This document shows, piece by piece, positions 33,144-43,980 of a stretch of 64,000 nt of DNA (its first letter is position 1; every line of letters begins with the position of its first letter). The DNA is taken from positions 14,560,876 to 14,624,875 of the forward strand of contig NC_057789.1 in the NCBI RefSeq assembly GCF_014905175.1, read 5' to 3'. The position numbers and the translations under genes are program-made. Under the pieces are notes generated by a model. It worked only from the letters and a program-made list of their open reading frames with translations. It was not told where the DNA came from and did no database searches. The stretch is from Aphidius gifuensis. Its lineage: Eukaryota > Arthropoda > Insecta > Hymenoptera > Braconidae.

Positions 33144-33853
33144 CTTAAATAATATTTTCAAATTATAATTATAAAATTTTAACAATTAAAGTTTTTAATA
33201 TCTTATAATAATATTGACTCAAACTGTATCTCACTCACTCATTTAAATTTTACAAGTTATTTTTTATACCAAAAAGTACAGTTTCTTTTTAATATTCTAA
33301 TTTTTTATTTTTTTCTAATGAAAACGCATTTCTATTTGTTCAATAGAAAGATATAATTTTTTTTTTCATGTGATTTAAAATCTGTGCATTGTAATATTTT
33401 ACAAAATAATCTTATTGAATTTCTAAAGATTAATTTTGAACTTGCAATTATTTGTTTTTTTTTTTTTTTTATATTTAGTGTATTTAATTGATTATAATTT
33501 TATAATTTTGTTTAACTAATTTTATACTATTTTTAGTATTCAAAATTAACAATTATTCAATGGCTTATTATAATCAGTGTATGAAATGATGAATATATTA
33601 AATCAAGTCTTTGGAAATATTATATTATCATAATATCTTTTTTTTGATAATCAAGTTTATATTAAAATTTCTTAAAAAGTTCCAAACAGTATCATCACTT
33701 TCTAAAGATATAAAATAAAATTTTAATCTACTATAAAAATTATTTACTAATTTATAAATTATTAATACATAAAAATAATTCTAGAGTTCAATTGAAAAGC
33801 AAAAAGCTATTGCTGAAATCTAATTACTGTTGATTACTCAAAGATTATTATCA

Positions 33854-34186
33854 TTAATTATTATTTGATTCCAAATTTGTTTTTGAAATATTAATTTTTG
33901 TGTAAACTTCATTGGCACTGGTTGTGCAATTACTTTTTATTTTGAAAAAATAATTTTGAAGAAATGTCCAAAAGTTTTTCAAGTCACTATGAAAATCTAC
34001 ATGAAATACATAATGTGCTTTAAAAAGATAGCTGATTGCTTCGACAACATTAATTGTTTGAAGCAAGATAAATTTGTTATCAATTTCAATATAATATTGA
34101 TGAATAGCTCGTTTACTTGGGCCAATGGCAATTAATTTTGGCTGAGAACGACCTTGATTTAAAGGCGATTGCAATGGAGTTCCTGA
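33854..34186 (-). CDS. Transposon second gene, exon 8 (last)
   Basis: Acceptor GATGATAG at 34,187-34,194 (complement). 110 codons and a stop; starts SGTPLQSPLNQGRSQPKLIA and contains YLFKAHYVFHVDF and FWTFLQNYFFKI. This C-terminal block recurs in second proteins of the same animal transposon family. Confidence 0.75.
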   Translation of the reverse strand, partial: SGTPLQSPLNQGRSQPKLIAIGPSKRAIHQYYIEIDNKFILLQTINVVEAISYLFKAHYVFHVDFHSDLKNFWTFLQNYFFKIKSNCTTSANEVYTKINISKTNLESNNN

Positions 34187-34306
34187 CTATCATCAAAAAA
34201 AAAAAAAAATTAAAGAAATAAAAAACTATACATTGATCTATGAGTTGATGAAAAAAAAATCTTTTTCTTCATCTTATTTTTCATATTTAATATAGATCTT
34301 GTATAC

Positions 34307-34434
34307 CTTCTGGAAAAATATCAACTTTGTAACTATGTTTACCAGCTTATCTCTAGATGCTAATTTTTTACCATGTACAGTTGGTGGTATAAGTGCAACA
34401 AGTGCAATGAGAGAATTAGAAACTCGATCCCAAT
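34307..34434 (-). CDS. Transposon second gene, exon 7
   Basis: Acceptor TTTTTTTTTAG, donor GTATAC. Codes for DWDRVSNSLIALVALIPPTV and KLIFFQK at the end. Joins exon 6 after one base of a codon and exon 8 in phase 0. Confidence 0.7.
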
Positions 34435-34518
34435 CTAAAAAAAAATTTTTATCATTTAAATAACAACTGCTGAAAAAATTATTTTAATTTAATATATATT
34501 AAACTTTACAATACGTAC

Positions 34519-34645
34519 CTAGCAAAATCGAGTTAATTTTCTCGTTAGCAAAAACATGTAAAATTGCATTTATATACTCAGGATACAAGCTTAAAAATAT
34601 ATCTTGCTCAATGCTTGGATACAATAAGTTGAATTCTACGTTGAT
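34519..34645 (-). CDS. Transposon second gene, exon 6
   Basis: Acceptor CATACAG, donor GTACGT. Codes for INVEFNLLYPSIEQDIFLSL and on. Intron to exon 5 is 66 bases. Confidence 0.7.
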
Positions 34646-34711
34646 CTGTATGGATAAATTCATAAAATAAAAAAAAATCTCAGATGAATGATAAATAATA
34701 AAAATAATTAC

Positions 34712-35017
34712 CAGGTCAGGGATATCTAAGAATCTTGGAAAAACCTCAAGAAAACGCTCGTCCAAGTATTTATATCGTCGAAGTTTAAATGTTAATTTGA
34801 TTTTTTCAATAATTAATTCTTTTTGATCTTTTGTTGCTGTTTGCATGAATTCAATTGCATCATTAACTACTTCACTTTCATCTACTCGTTCTTGTACGAT
34901 ATTATTATTTATTTCATGTTGAGGTACTGCTGTTTTTCTTTTTTGGAACCGTCTACTTGAATTTCCCAAGGCATCAGAAATAAAACCACATCTCGTTTCA
35001 GGATCATAAAATTGTTT
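34712..35017 (-). CDS. Transposon second gene, exon 5
   Basis: Acceptor TTTAACAG, donor GTAATT; 102 codons, phase 0 at both ends. Contains KQFYDPETRCGFISDA, a basic stretch (SSRRFQKRK) and a lysine/glutamate-rich helix (KDQKELIIEKIKLTF). Confidence 0.75.
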
Positions 35018-35106
35018 CTGTTAAATTTGTAAAATAAATATTAATAAAATTAAAAGGTTAAAATTAATTTATTAATAAGTTTAAAAAATTTTTTCATTGA
35101 ACTCAC

Positions 35107-35340
35107 ATAACCAGAATCTAATGAACCAAGCTTTGGGAATACTTCAATAATTGCTTTGGCACACTGAACTTTTTTTTCATTCCAAAGATTTCTCTGAGTT
35201 ATTTTTTTATGTTTTAAAAGTTCACTTGCCACAATATTGACAACAACTTTTCTACATTTTTTTGTTAAATACCCTAAATCACTGTATGATTCAAATATTT
35301 CATCTCCATATGAGTGATTAACAAGAAGTTCTTTCAGTTG
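35107..35340 (-). CDS. Transposon second gene, exon 4
   Basis: Acceptor TTATCAAG, donor GTGAGT; 78 codons, phase 0. Codes for a helical block with YGDEIFESYSDLGYLTKKCR and KAIIEVFPKLGSLDSGY. Confidence 0.75.
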
Positions 35341-35421
35341 CTTGATAAAATAAAAAAATTAGATATTCAGTAAAATGAAAAAAAAAAAAAATACAATTCA
35401 AATTATTTCTCAACAACTTAC

Positions 35422-35603
35422 TTCAGATGAAACTACGTCACCAGTTATTTTTTTTATTAATTTTGGCTTTTTTGGTAAAGGCTCTTCGTCATCATTGACA
35501 TCAATTGCTTCATCTGATGGTACTGGTATAACATCAGCACTTGTGCTACCATCAGCATGCTTTAGTCCATGAGTTTGTATAACATTAGCAACTATATTTT
35601 TAG
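35422..35603 (-). CDS. Transposon second gene, exon 3
   Basis: Acceptor TTTTTTCAG, donor GTAAGT. Codes for a linker with DVNDDEEPLPKKPKLIKKI, where PKKPKL resembles a nuclear localisation signal. Confidence 0.75.
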
Positions 35604-35695
35604 CTGAAAAAACATCACATAGTATTATAATGTCAACAAATAATCAATTTTTTAGTTAAGAATTTCAATAAAATGAAAAAGCAAAAAAATCTTAC

Positions 35696-35854
35696 ATATA
35701 TCTAACAAATTGACTATTTTCTGTCTAAGTTTAATTGTCAAGTTATGACCACTTGAACGTATAAAATTACACAATATATCTTTATCAATTAAAACATCAT
35801 TTAGATCAGTAATCTCAATTTCTTGCTCGTCAGGTAATGCATATATTTCATATA
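35696..35854 (-). CDS. Transposon second gene, exon 2
   Basis: Acceptor TTTCAAAG, donor GTAAGA. Codes for YEIYALPDEQEIEITDLNDV and FIRSSGHNLTIKLRQKIVNL. With exon 1 it looks like a ubiquitin/PB1-like fold (short strands, a helix, an acidic patch); that is inference. Confidence 0.75.
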
Positions 35855-35929
35855 CTTTGAAATTTAAAAAAATATATATTAATCAAACAAATTCTTAAGT
35901 GAATTAAACAAAGTAAATAAGTAATAAAC

Positions 35930-36086
35930 CTTTGTGAATTATATCAGCATATATAAAATGCTCTGATAGCTGTACCCATTTTTTTTCATTTCCATACTGA
36001 ACAATAATAAAAACAGATGGAGATGACACTTGCTCATTCGAGAATTGATATTGATCAGGAAATTTTTCTAATTCATTCATTTTCAT
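35930..36086 (-). CDS. Transposon second gene, exon 1 (541-residue protein)
   Basis: ATG at 36,084-36,086 opens MKMNELEKFPDQYQFSNEQV and continues to a GTTTAT donor. The eight exons total 1,626 bases, exactly 542 codons with the stop; all seven introns are 66-120 bases with GT-AG ends and matching phases, and no internal stop appears. The product has a compact N-terminal domain, a linker with a basic cluster, helical blocks and the conserved C-terminal block of exon 8. It belongs to the second gene of a two-gene animal DNA transposon; role unknown, perhaps DNA binding or regulation. It is intact although its partner transposase is broken. Confidence 0.75.
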
Positions 36087-36518
36087 ACAATATTACCTGA
36101 TATTTAACAATTAATTAATTACCAAGTATCTTCGAGAATATTGTGAACAAGCATATATTGTTATCAAGTTATCGATTAAGAATCAATTGAAAATATAAAA
36201 TAACATTTATAAATAATCTTGAAGGGATTTATAAATCACTTTAAATTCACTAACTTGATGAAGTTATTGAAAACACCAATTATTTATTTATTATAATTAT
36301 CATTTAATAATTATTTATTATGTGTTGTCTAAGATCAGCTGCTTCTAAAAACACATCGTCCGACTAAATCCGACCGTATGCAAGATGGCTGTATTCGTGT
36401 GCACTCGTGTTCATAATTTTGCGCATGCGTATTCCACGCAATAGTTACAAGCGGGAGATTTTTTCAAATATTCTACTTATTTTTACATTAAATCTTCATT
36501 TATATGCTTCGAGCCAAT
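36087..36518 (-). promoter_or_regulatory. Presumed 5' region of the transposon second gene
   Basis: Between the gene start and the element's right end. It includes a GC-richer part (36,340-36,440) with GCGCATGCGT. No clear TATA box could be assigned. Confidence 0.3.
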
Positions 36519-36553
36519 TTAACACAAAAAAATTTGTAAAATTAACTTTTTAT

Positions 36554-36870
36554 TTGGCTTCGCCTCATCAACTGGTACAGCTTGCTCATTGTTAGAAAAT
36601 GGATAGTAATTAATCCCATCCAATGTTTCCAAGAGTTTTTCGAGATATTGATATTTAGGTTGATTTAATGACTTTGAGTAAATATATATGTTTTCAAAGT
36701 GCAAACCATTTCCATCGATTAACAAACTCAGGAGACAATTAGTTTTCCCTGTATTTAATGGTCCGCAAATAATTGATCTTATTGTATTTGGCAATAAATC
36801 ACCATGACGTTTTTTAGTATTCACCCCCAGCACCACTTTTTGATGTAATTATATCGAAATTTATGATTGG
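36554..36870 (-). pseudogene. Polinton packaging ATPase, N-terminal part
   Basis: HGDLLPNTIRSIICGPLNTG continues to KTNCLLSLL: the Walker A motif GPLNTGKT is intact. FENIYIYSKSLNQPKYQYLE and NEQAVPVDEAKPN follow, as in Polinton A32-like ATPases. Upstream, a frame with FDIITSKSGAGG is joined only after a one-base shift in a run of G near 36,827. The coding sequence ends at the inserted transposon. This enzyme would pump DNA into Polinton capsids. Confidence 0.75.
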
Positions 36871-36942
36871 CAAAAAAATTAATATAAAACTATGATTGAA
36901 TAAAAAAATAAATAGAAAATGAGACAATATTTGTTGTATTTG

Positions 36943-36977
<35 letters not shown>

Positions 36978-36988
36978 ATTAATATTAT

Positions 36989-37336
36989 TCATACATTTAC
37001 TCCATAATTAAGCATTTCAATGTTTTTTCGTTTTTGTTTCTCGAATCCAAAATGGTTTGATCCATGTCTGACGAATCTAAGTTCTCCAGAGAGAGCATCT
37101 TTAAGTAACTCTGGTGAAATTGTTAAATTCTGTGTGATGAAATTGCTGAGTCTTTTCGGTAGAAATACTGAATATTTGCGCTCCAATTCCAATATGATTG
37201 AATCTTCATATGGTGTTCGAACTTGTCTTACATTTGTCACACAATATAAGTAATCAAATTCAATCTTTCTGATTGGGATAGTAGCAGGATATGGTGTTAC
37301 TCTAATAGTGTTCATTTCTGCATATACTTTGTCCAT
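36989..37336 (-). CDS. Small Polinton-linked protein, 115 residues
   Basis: ATG start; open to its stop. Contains MNTIRVTPYPATIPIRKIEF, VRQVRTPYEDSIILELE, FLPKRLSNFI and LRFVRHGSNHFG. I know similar small proteins next to Polinton ATPase genes in insects, but no assigned function. It lies 119 bases upstream of the ATPase on the same strand, which supports membership in the Polinton. An AT microsatellite (36,945-36,978) follows its stop. Confidence 0.6.
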   Translation of the reverse strand: MDKVYAEMNTIRVTPYPATIPIRKIEFDYLYCVTNVRQVRTPYEDSIILELERKYSVFLPKRLSNFITQNLTISPELLKDALSGELRFVRHGSNHFGFEKQKRKNIEMLNYGVNV

Positions 37337-38140
37337 GTTGCCTGTTGGAAATAAAACAAAATTAGAATCATTGCAAGAATATTAATACGACAATGCATAA
37401 ATACATAAATGAGAGGTTACATGAATAAAATGTTTAATCGTATAAATAATATAATATACCTTTACCAATTTTATTTTTACCGTCTTGGAAATGCTAGCTC
37501 AGAAGGTTCGATGAGATCTGTGGCTCTACAGCTCTAGGCAGCAGCTTTTAAAGGAAAATCGATTCCCCACTTTCAACGATCCCCACTTTAAATGTTTCTT
37601 AGGTTAGGTTAGGCTTATAGTTTTTTTGTGAGTCACTTTTCTAAAAATTTTTGCTGTTAGAGGATGAATAATCATTCAAGATTATTAGTTGGCTGATTCA
37701 TTATTTGTAGTGAGTCATGTGTTTCGTTGAAAAAGTTTTGGATGATTGTAAGTTAATATTTATACATGATAATAATAAAACTGATTTATTATTTGCAGCT
37801 GTTCAACTCTTCAAACATGTCTGAACATGTTTAAACTTGCTTGAACATGCTTAAACTTGGTTTTAAGGAATTATAATGCTAAACTTATTTAATAATTTAA
37901 AAATTAAAAAAGAAATAAATATACATTCCAACACATGTTTTTCATCGTTTTAAATTTTCATTTATTTATTAATTTTTTCACATGATCATTTTAGTAGAAG
38001 ATTGTTCTGCAGCACATTTCTCACAGTCTTTTATTAGTGAATAAAAAAAAACATCCAGTTATATCACCATCTCCACAATCAATTGAATGCTTGCTACATC
38101 TGCGCAATCCTGAAACGTAAGGATTTTGTTTCTGGTTTTC
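37337..38140. other. Gene-free stretch
   Basis: No gene seen. A short TTAGGTTAGGTTAGG run occurs near 37,600, and a fourfold AAACATG/GAACATG repeat near 37,812-37,858. Confidence 0.4.
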
Positions 38141-38145
38141 AGACA

Positions 38146-38569
38146 GCTTATCCCAGACTTTATCTATTTACTGATATTCGAACACTGAGTCAAAAATTAT
38201 GTGAAACTTTTGTAAATGAAAAACCAGAAACATATTTTTGAGTAGATGAATCAGGCCGGTACTCTGGACTTTTACGGAATTATATAAAAAATAAAAAATG
38301 GTTAATTACACAAAGAATACGTGAACAAGATCTTTATCAAATTCAACAAAAAAAAAAAAAAAACAAAGCAAGGACCAGATAATGCTCTTCCACTGGAAAT
38401 ATTTTTGAAGCCAAGTTTGAAACATCCATCAGAATACAAGCTTGTTCAACTTGATTTTAATGCACGTTATCCTGATGCAGGCGAACTAACAGAAGCAAAA
38501 CTTGATCAATTGATAAATAAGCTTCAAGTTTTGAAAAAAACAAAAGGAGCTGGTTATCAAAATAAATGA
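38146..38569 (+). pseudogene. Decayed coding sequence of unknown family
   Basis: From an AG after CTGGTTTTC a frame reads TAYPRLYLFTDIRTLSQKLC and on to YF, hits TGA, continues in frame (VDESGRYSGLLRNYIKNKKW), and after a frameshift in a 16-A run reads LEIFLKPSLKHPSEYKLVQL to its stop. The run of conserved-looking residues and non-AT codons suggests real ancestry. I do not recognise the family; it could be a transposon exon. Confidence 0.4.
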
Positions 38570-38599
38570 AAAGAAAATATTAATATTCTTAAAACGAAG

Positions 38600-39313
38600 A
38601 TGAGTAATGTCCTGCGGTACGCCTACTAATTTTGTTTTTATTTTTATTTTAAATCTTTTAATCTTTGTTATATATTCAGGGTATATTTCGATACCCTGAG
38701 CTCCCTCTTACGCAATAGAAGAGTAATATATTGAGGGGAACCAGAGACCTTGCCCCCCAATAATTCTCTTGAGCCGGCACTAATGCCAAGCGGCAATACC
38801 GCCAATTTTAATAATTAATTTATATGATAAATTAGTACAATGAGTGATATCGACAGAATCCTAAAAATACAAGGAATCTCTCGATACCACTCAGAATATA
38901 AAATTTTAATTAGAAATATTTTTAATAAATGAACAAAGATCACGCCTTTTAGGCTGACCAATAGAAAATAAGTAGACTAAGGAAAATTGTAAATGGACCA
39001 GGAGAAAACCGAACGTCCCCGAAAGATCCCCACTTATTTTAAGGGATGGTTGAGTCCCAAACTAGATCGATCGCGATTACTCAATGACTTGGTCCGCAGT
39101 CTCTGCACCATAACTAGCTCTTCCAGCTCTAATTAAGTTCTAATTAATCGCCGAAGCTTTATTCTTCTAATAAAGACTTAGAAAATTAAATTATTTCTGA
39201 ATTAAAACTTAGAATATTTTTATTGTCGAATCATTTGCAAGTTTAATTATTTAATATTTTAATTTTTCTTATTTGAGTTATTATTCTTGAATTACTTCAA
39301 ATTAACTTGTATA
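38600..39313. other. Non-coding, LTR-like stretch
   Basis: Begins with TGTCCTGCGGTACGCC and contains GC-richer parts (38,690-38,790 and 39,000-39,160). Sequence style resembles an LTR, and continues after the element at 39,314-41,295, but I found no second copy or clear end. Confidence 0.3.
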
Positions 39314-41295
39314 CACGGAAAAAAATTTATAGTTTTTATTACTATGTTTTATGATTAAATTTACTATACTTATAGTAAAGTTGGACAATGGCAAAAGTAT
39401 AATTAGATTTACTAGAAAGTATAGTTAAGGTTACTATACTGGTATGGTAATTAAAACTATACCGGTATAGTAAAACAAAAAGAAAATTTTATACAGATTT
39501 ACTATACTGGTATAGTAAATTTAACTGTACTTATAGTATCTTTTACCATACAGTATAGTAAATTTATGCTTTTTTTAAAAAAAAATTAATTAAAAAATAA
39601 AAAAATATTTTAACTAAGTAAAACATTATAGTTTATTGAAAAAAAAAAATTTATATTCAATATTATTAGTTAAATAATAATGAAGATAAAATTCAATAAA
39701 TATTAATATTCAGAAAAAACAATGTTAATAATATATGGGATTTGATAAATTTTTAAATCAAATCTAAAAAATATATATTTTTTATTTACTTTTTAAAATA
39801 AAAAATATTCATTAAAAAACTATACATTTTATACAAGTATAACTACAGCTTAGGTATAAAATTTTTCTGATTGTTTAAGGTTATTACGTACGTAATAACT
39901 GCATTACCTGACAAAATCTCATTTAATTTCATCTCATTCAATATCAATTGATTTTTTTTACTACAATACAAATTTTATTTTCAATTTTTAATATGATATA
40001 CAATGTATACCAAATAAAAACATGGTCCTTTTTCTGATGGAATAATTTAAACGAAATCCTTACGAGGAAAATACTTATATATTATTTTGTTTACGAAATT
40101 CAAAAGCACGTTGTTCAGTTTCAAATTTGTCCAGTGGTGAATAAACCAATTGTCATGAATATTGTTAATAAATTCAGAAGTTATTGCCTTCAGCACGGAA
40201 ATGATTTATTTTATTTTTTTGTAATTGAGTAATTCAGATATACGCCAAAAAATATATAAATTTTAAATTTTTTTTTCCATAGAGAATCAGTTTTTGATAT
40301 TTCATTAGTTAACTGATTTCAAATATTAGTAGCTTCCAGTTTTAATAATTTTTTCACTTCAATAATAATTTCAGTAATTTTGACTCGTGGTAATTCATAA
40401 AGATTATATAATTTAGAAACGAATAAGGTTGCTTGTTTATCTAAATCTAAATAGAAAATTTTCTAATGATTCAGCACATCTTTCATCAGAGCTATCCTCT
40501 TCTAATTTATCAGTATCTATATTGATAAATTTTTTATTGAAACAGATTTTATATATGGCTATTTATATTTTCAACATGTTGATCAGTGTCATGATCACTC
40601 AGTCGATGTCTTTCAAAACTACGATGTGACCAATATATTTTATTGCAATTTAATTCAGCCCACTTGAACAATTTCTCCTATTTACGAAGTGTTTTTATAT
40701 GAAATAATATTGTTGAATTTTTGAGACACGGAATTCTAAATTCATTTGTAATTTTTTACGTAATCAAATAATAAATTGAGCTAAATTATAAATAAAACTA
40801 AGAAAATTGAAGAAAAAAAAAAAAAAACTACAAATTCGAGTAATTATTCGTTATAGTTTTTTTTTATTTTTTATTATAAATAAATTTAAATTTTATTAAA
40901 TATTTTTGAATGTCTTGCCTTAAATTTATTTTTTGTTTTCTTTAAGCAACTTATTCAAATGATTTATTTGGTAAAAATTTTCTTTTTTATTAAATAAATT
41001 TATTCATATAAATAAAGAACTGTACCAGTATAATAATGATTACAATACAGTACAATAATATTTACCATACAGTATGGTAATATTTACGATACAGTATAGT
41101 AATAGTAACTGTACTTTTTAACATTTTTTCATGTATATACTATACCAGTATAGTAATACTTACTATACTGGTATAGTAACCAAAATTGTATTTATAGTTT
41201 TTATTACTATACGGTATAGTAAATTCAACCATACTTTTGTCGCTGTCCGAATTTACTATAAGTATAGTAATAAAAACTATAAATTTTTTTCCGTG
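39314..41295. mobile_element. 2-kb DNA transposon remnant with TIRs and TA duplication
   Basis: Left end CACGGAAAAAAATTTATAGT and right end its inverse, with the match continuing through TTTTTATTACTAT. TA flanks both ends (39,312-39,313 and 41,296-41,297). About 250 bases at each end are filled with subterminal ACTATACTGGTATAGTA words. The interior holds minus-strand remnants that read like a C2H2 finger (near 40,590-40,680, ending in HRSFERHRLSDH) and PLDKFETEQRAFEF near 40,080-40,145, both with stops nearby. It looks like a decayed relative of the C2H2 transposon family. Confidence 0.7.
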
Positions 41296-42048
41296 TAGCC
41301 TTCGGTTATACAATAAATTAATTAAATTGGTTTCAAACATATTTTAATCCAGTAACATCATTAATTAATTAAAGGCTTGTTTCAATTAATTTAACAATTA
41401 TTGTAAGTACAAATATTACCTTACTATTGAGTGTTTGTTCGTGTTTTATTAGTGTATTTTTAAGTAAATTTTCGGCGATTATTAAGTGTTATAATTACGT
41501 AATTGTAGAGTCAGTATTTCATTTATTTCAACAACTAGATTGCTTCTCAATCTAGTTGATTACTCACCGGGTTACGCAATATTCATTTGACGGGTCGTTT
41601 CTTTAATATCTCTAATCACTGACTCTGTAATTTAACTTGATTTTTCTCTCTCTGTATTATCGACGCGTTGGGCCTTTGTTTCAAGTAAATTTTGAGCGTT
41701 CAATATTTCATAATTTTTACAATAAATTAAGTTTGTTTTGTATGTAATTTTCAATTCAAATCATGGCGTTTTTATAAATAAAATTAATGTTTTGTCCGAT
41801 TATTCAATCTCTTCTGTCGACTTAATTCTTTTGATGTTGAATTATATCGGTGTTCGTATTATATTTTCCGTGTCCATTTCAGGTGTCATCTATTCTTCCT
41901 AAATTACGCGTCTATCTTCCCAAACCTACTTATTGCGTCTTGAGTGAGCAGGGTGAATTGGGCTAATCAATTATATATCAGGCAGGATTATTTTATAGGG
42001 CAAAATACGATTGTAATCCAGCTACGATATTTCAATAGTCCCAAATGA
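41296..42048. other. Gene-free stretch after the 2-kb element
   Basis: AT-rich; an imperfect hairpin CAACTAGATTGC/CAATCTAGTTG is at 41,540-41,560. No gene seen. Confidence 0.35.
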
Positions 42049-42183
42049 AACAATGATCTTAATGTAAAAATTGCATCAAAAGTAAAATTACTTTCTTTCT
42101 TAATGCCACCACATGGTCGAGCCAATAGATCCATAAAAATAACTGTTGTTGATGTTCACAAGAGCATGATTCTCCATGTCCAG
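42049..42183 (+). pseudogene. Exon-like fragment of unknown gene
   Basis: An open run of 45 codons between a TGA and a CAG-GTAAAA donor-like sequence: KVKLLSFLMPPHGRANRSIK then ITVVDVHKSMILHVQ. The residue make-up looks like a real protein; an exon of a C2H2-type transposon's second gene is possible but not shown. Confidence 0.35.
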
Positions 42184-42744
42184 GTAAAACATGATGACGT
42201 GACGGACAATAATAATAAAAATAATCAATCATTATTGATACACAATTATGCTCTCATCATTAAAAATAGTTAGAATCCACTAATAATAAACTTAAACGAT
42301 TTTTTTTTTTTTTTTTTATGTTAAAAAAAAGAATAAAAAAAAACAAACAAAACTCATTTTTTTTTCAAATTATGAAATGGAAATATGTATACTTTCAATT
42401 GAAGTTTGAAAAATTCAAACCTTTTTTTTTTTTATGTAAAAAAAGGATAAAAAAAAAACAAACAAAAAAAAAGTTTTTTTTATTATTTAACTCTTCAATA
42501 TTTTTTAGATTATGTAACCCATTGATAATTTTCAAATTATGTATTCTTAATTATTTAATGAAGTTTGAACGATAAACTTGAACAAAAACTGTCTTTGGAA
42601 AATATAGTAATCCCTCTATTATTACTCTGTCAAAAAGTAACAATATAATTATATATTGCTTGAGTTACTTTATTATCACAATTTTTTATTGTTAAATGAT
42701 AAGTTTAAACAATTAATCAATTTATAAACAACTGACATTTTTTT
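42184..42744. other. AT-rich stretch with a short duplication
   Basis: A block with TTTTTTATGTWAAAAAAAGRATAAAAAAAA-ACAAACAAA occurs at about 42,310 and 42,430. No gene. Confidence 0.4.
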
Positions 42745-43745
42745 TTTTTACGTCTATTACGGAGAGTAGGAGCCATAGCCGCAGTATTGAATTTATCAAC
42801 TAAAAAAAAAAAAGTCTATAACTTTTGAACCACTGAACTTAGAGAGTTCGTTCATAGCTCAAAAGAAGCACCTCTAAAAAACCATCATGAACTTTTCTCC
42901 TGTGAATAATAGTTTTTGAAAAAAATAAATAAAATATCGATTTTTGGAAAACGTTTGTTCTGTTTCCACATTTAATACTATCTAAACTATGTATCTGAGA
43001 GTATAAGTTACAGGGGTTGTTATGACCTTCAGAAATTTCTCTATCATATTCTATTTCTTTAAAATGGATTAGCACCCAAATGAAACAATGACAGACGTTT
43101 ATACAAAAATTTTTCAATGGCACAAAAAACGGTGCCAGCAATAACTCGTAAAGAAAATCAAAAGAGAGACTTCGTTTTAGGCTCAAAAAATGCTTCTACG
43201 AAAACTCTAGAGCCCGCATCATGGACTTTTTTCGCCATAAGCAATAGTTTTTGAAGCAAAAAAAAAAACCTTGAAATTAAAAATTCCTCAAAAAGTATGC
43301 ATCATAGAGCAAAAATTTTATTAAAAGCACTAGACCTTTTAAAAGAGCTCCTTTAAGGACTTATATGAAATCTCCATGTTAATAATAACTCCAAATATGG
43401 CGGTCCGAAAAAAAAACAAAAAATGGTGCCAACAATAACTCGTAAAAAAAATTAAGATAGAGACCTCGTTTTAGGCTCAAAAAATGCGTTTACAAAAACT
43501 CTATCGCCTGCATCATGGACTTTTTCCGCCATAAGCAATAATTTTTGAAGCAAAACAAAAAAACCTTGAAATTAAAATAAAACATTTTTTTTTTTCCCTA
43601 AAAAGTATGCATCATAGAGCAAAAATCTTTTGAAAAGCACTAGACCTTTCGAAAAAGCTACTTTTGAGCCTAATACGAAGTCTGTATGATGATCATAACT
43701 TCAAATATGGTGGTCCGAAAAAAACAAAAAAATAGCGCTCTATTT
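42745..43745 (-). repeat. Inverted copy of the 1.7-kb repetitive element, part 1
   Basis: Matches 15,900-17,340 in the opposite orientation, starting with GGAGCCATAGCCGCAGTATT, and contains two to three of the ~300-bp internal units. The remainder appears at about 46,160-46,330, so the copy has been split. Confidence 0.75.
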
Positions 43746-43980
43746 TATTTTGTGACAATATTAAGAATAGTTATTTCTTGATTGAAATTAAAAACTATTG
43801 ACCAATGGCTAAAAAAAAGGCTGGTACCGAGTTCGTTCCCATCGCGATTACCCCTATTTTAGTTTTGGATACCCCCTCCGTTATGATTTCCCTTCACATT
43901 TTTTCCAGGCTTAGGATTGGCGGCAAATTGCAGGCATGTTTAAAAATGTGTTTTATATACATATAATGTATATTGTATAT

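Larger units (their letters stand above)
30296..36553 (-). mobile_element. Two-gene C2H2-type DNA transposon inserted in the Polinton ATPase
   Basis: The interval between the two ATPase halves. Both ends carry related subterminal words: GTTAATTTTACAAATTTTTG repeats at 30,405-30,530 and the same word near the right end (complement of 36,520-36,550). It carries a pseudogene for a C2H2/DDE-like transposase (30,692-33,143) and an apparently intact 8-exon second gene (33,854-36,086), both on the minus strand. Exact ends and target duplication could not be fixed because ATPase sequence was lost at the junction. Confidence 0.65.

Noticed and set aside
37598..37616. TTAGG telomere-type repeat
   Set aside because: Only three units; too short to be an interstitial telomere tract.
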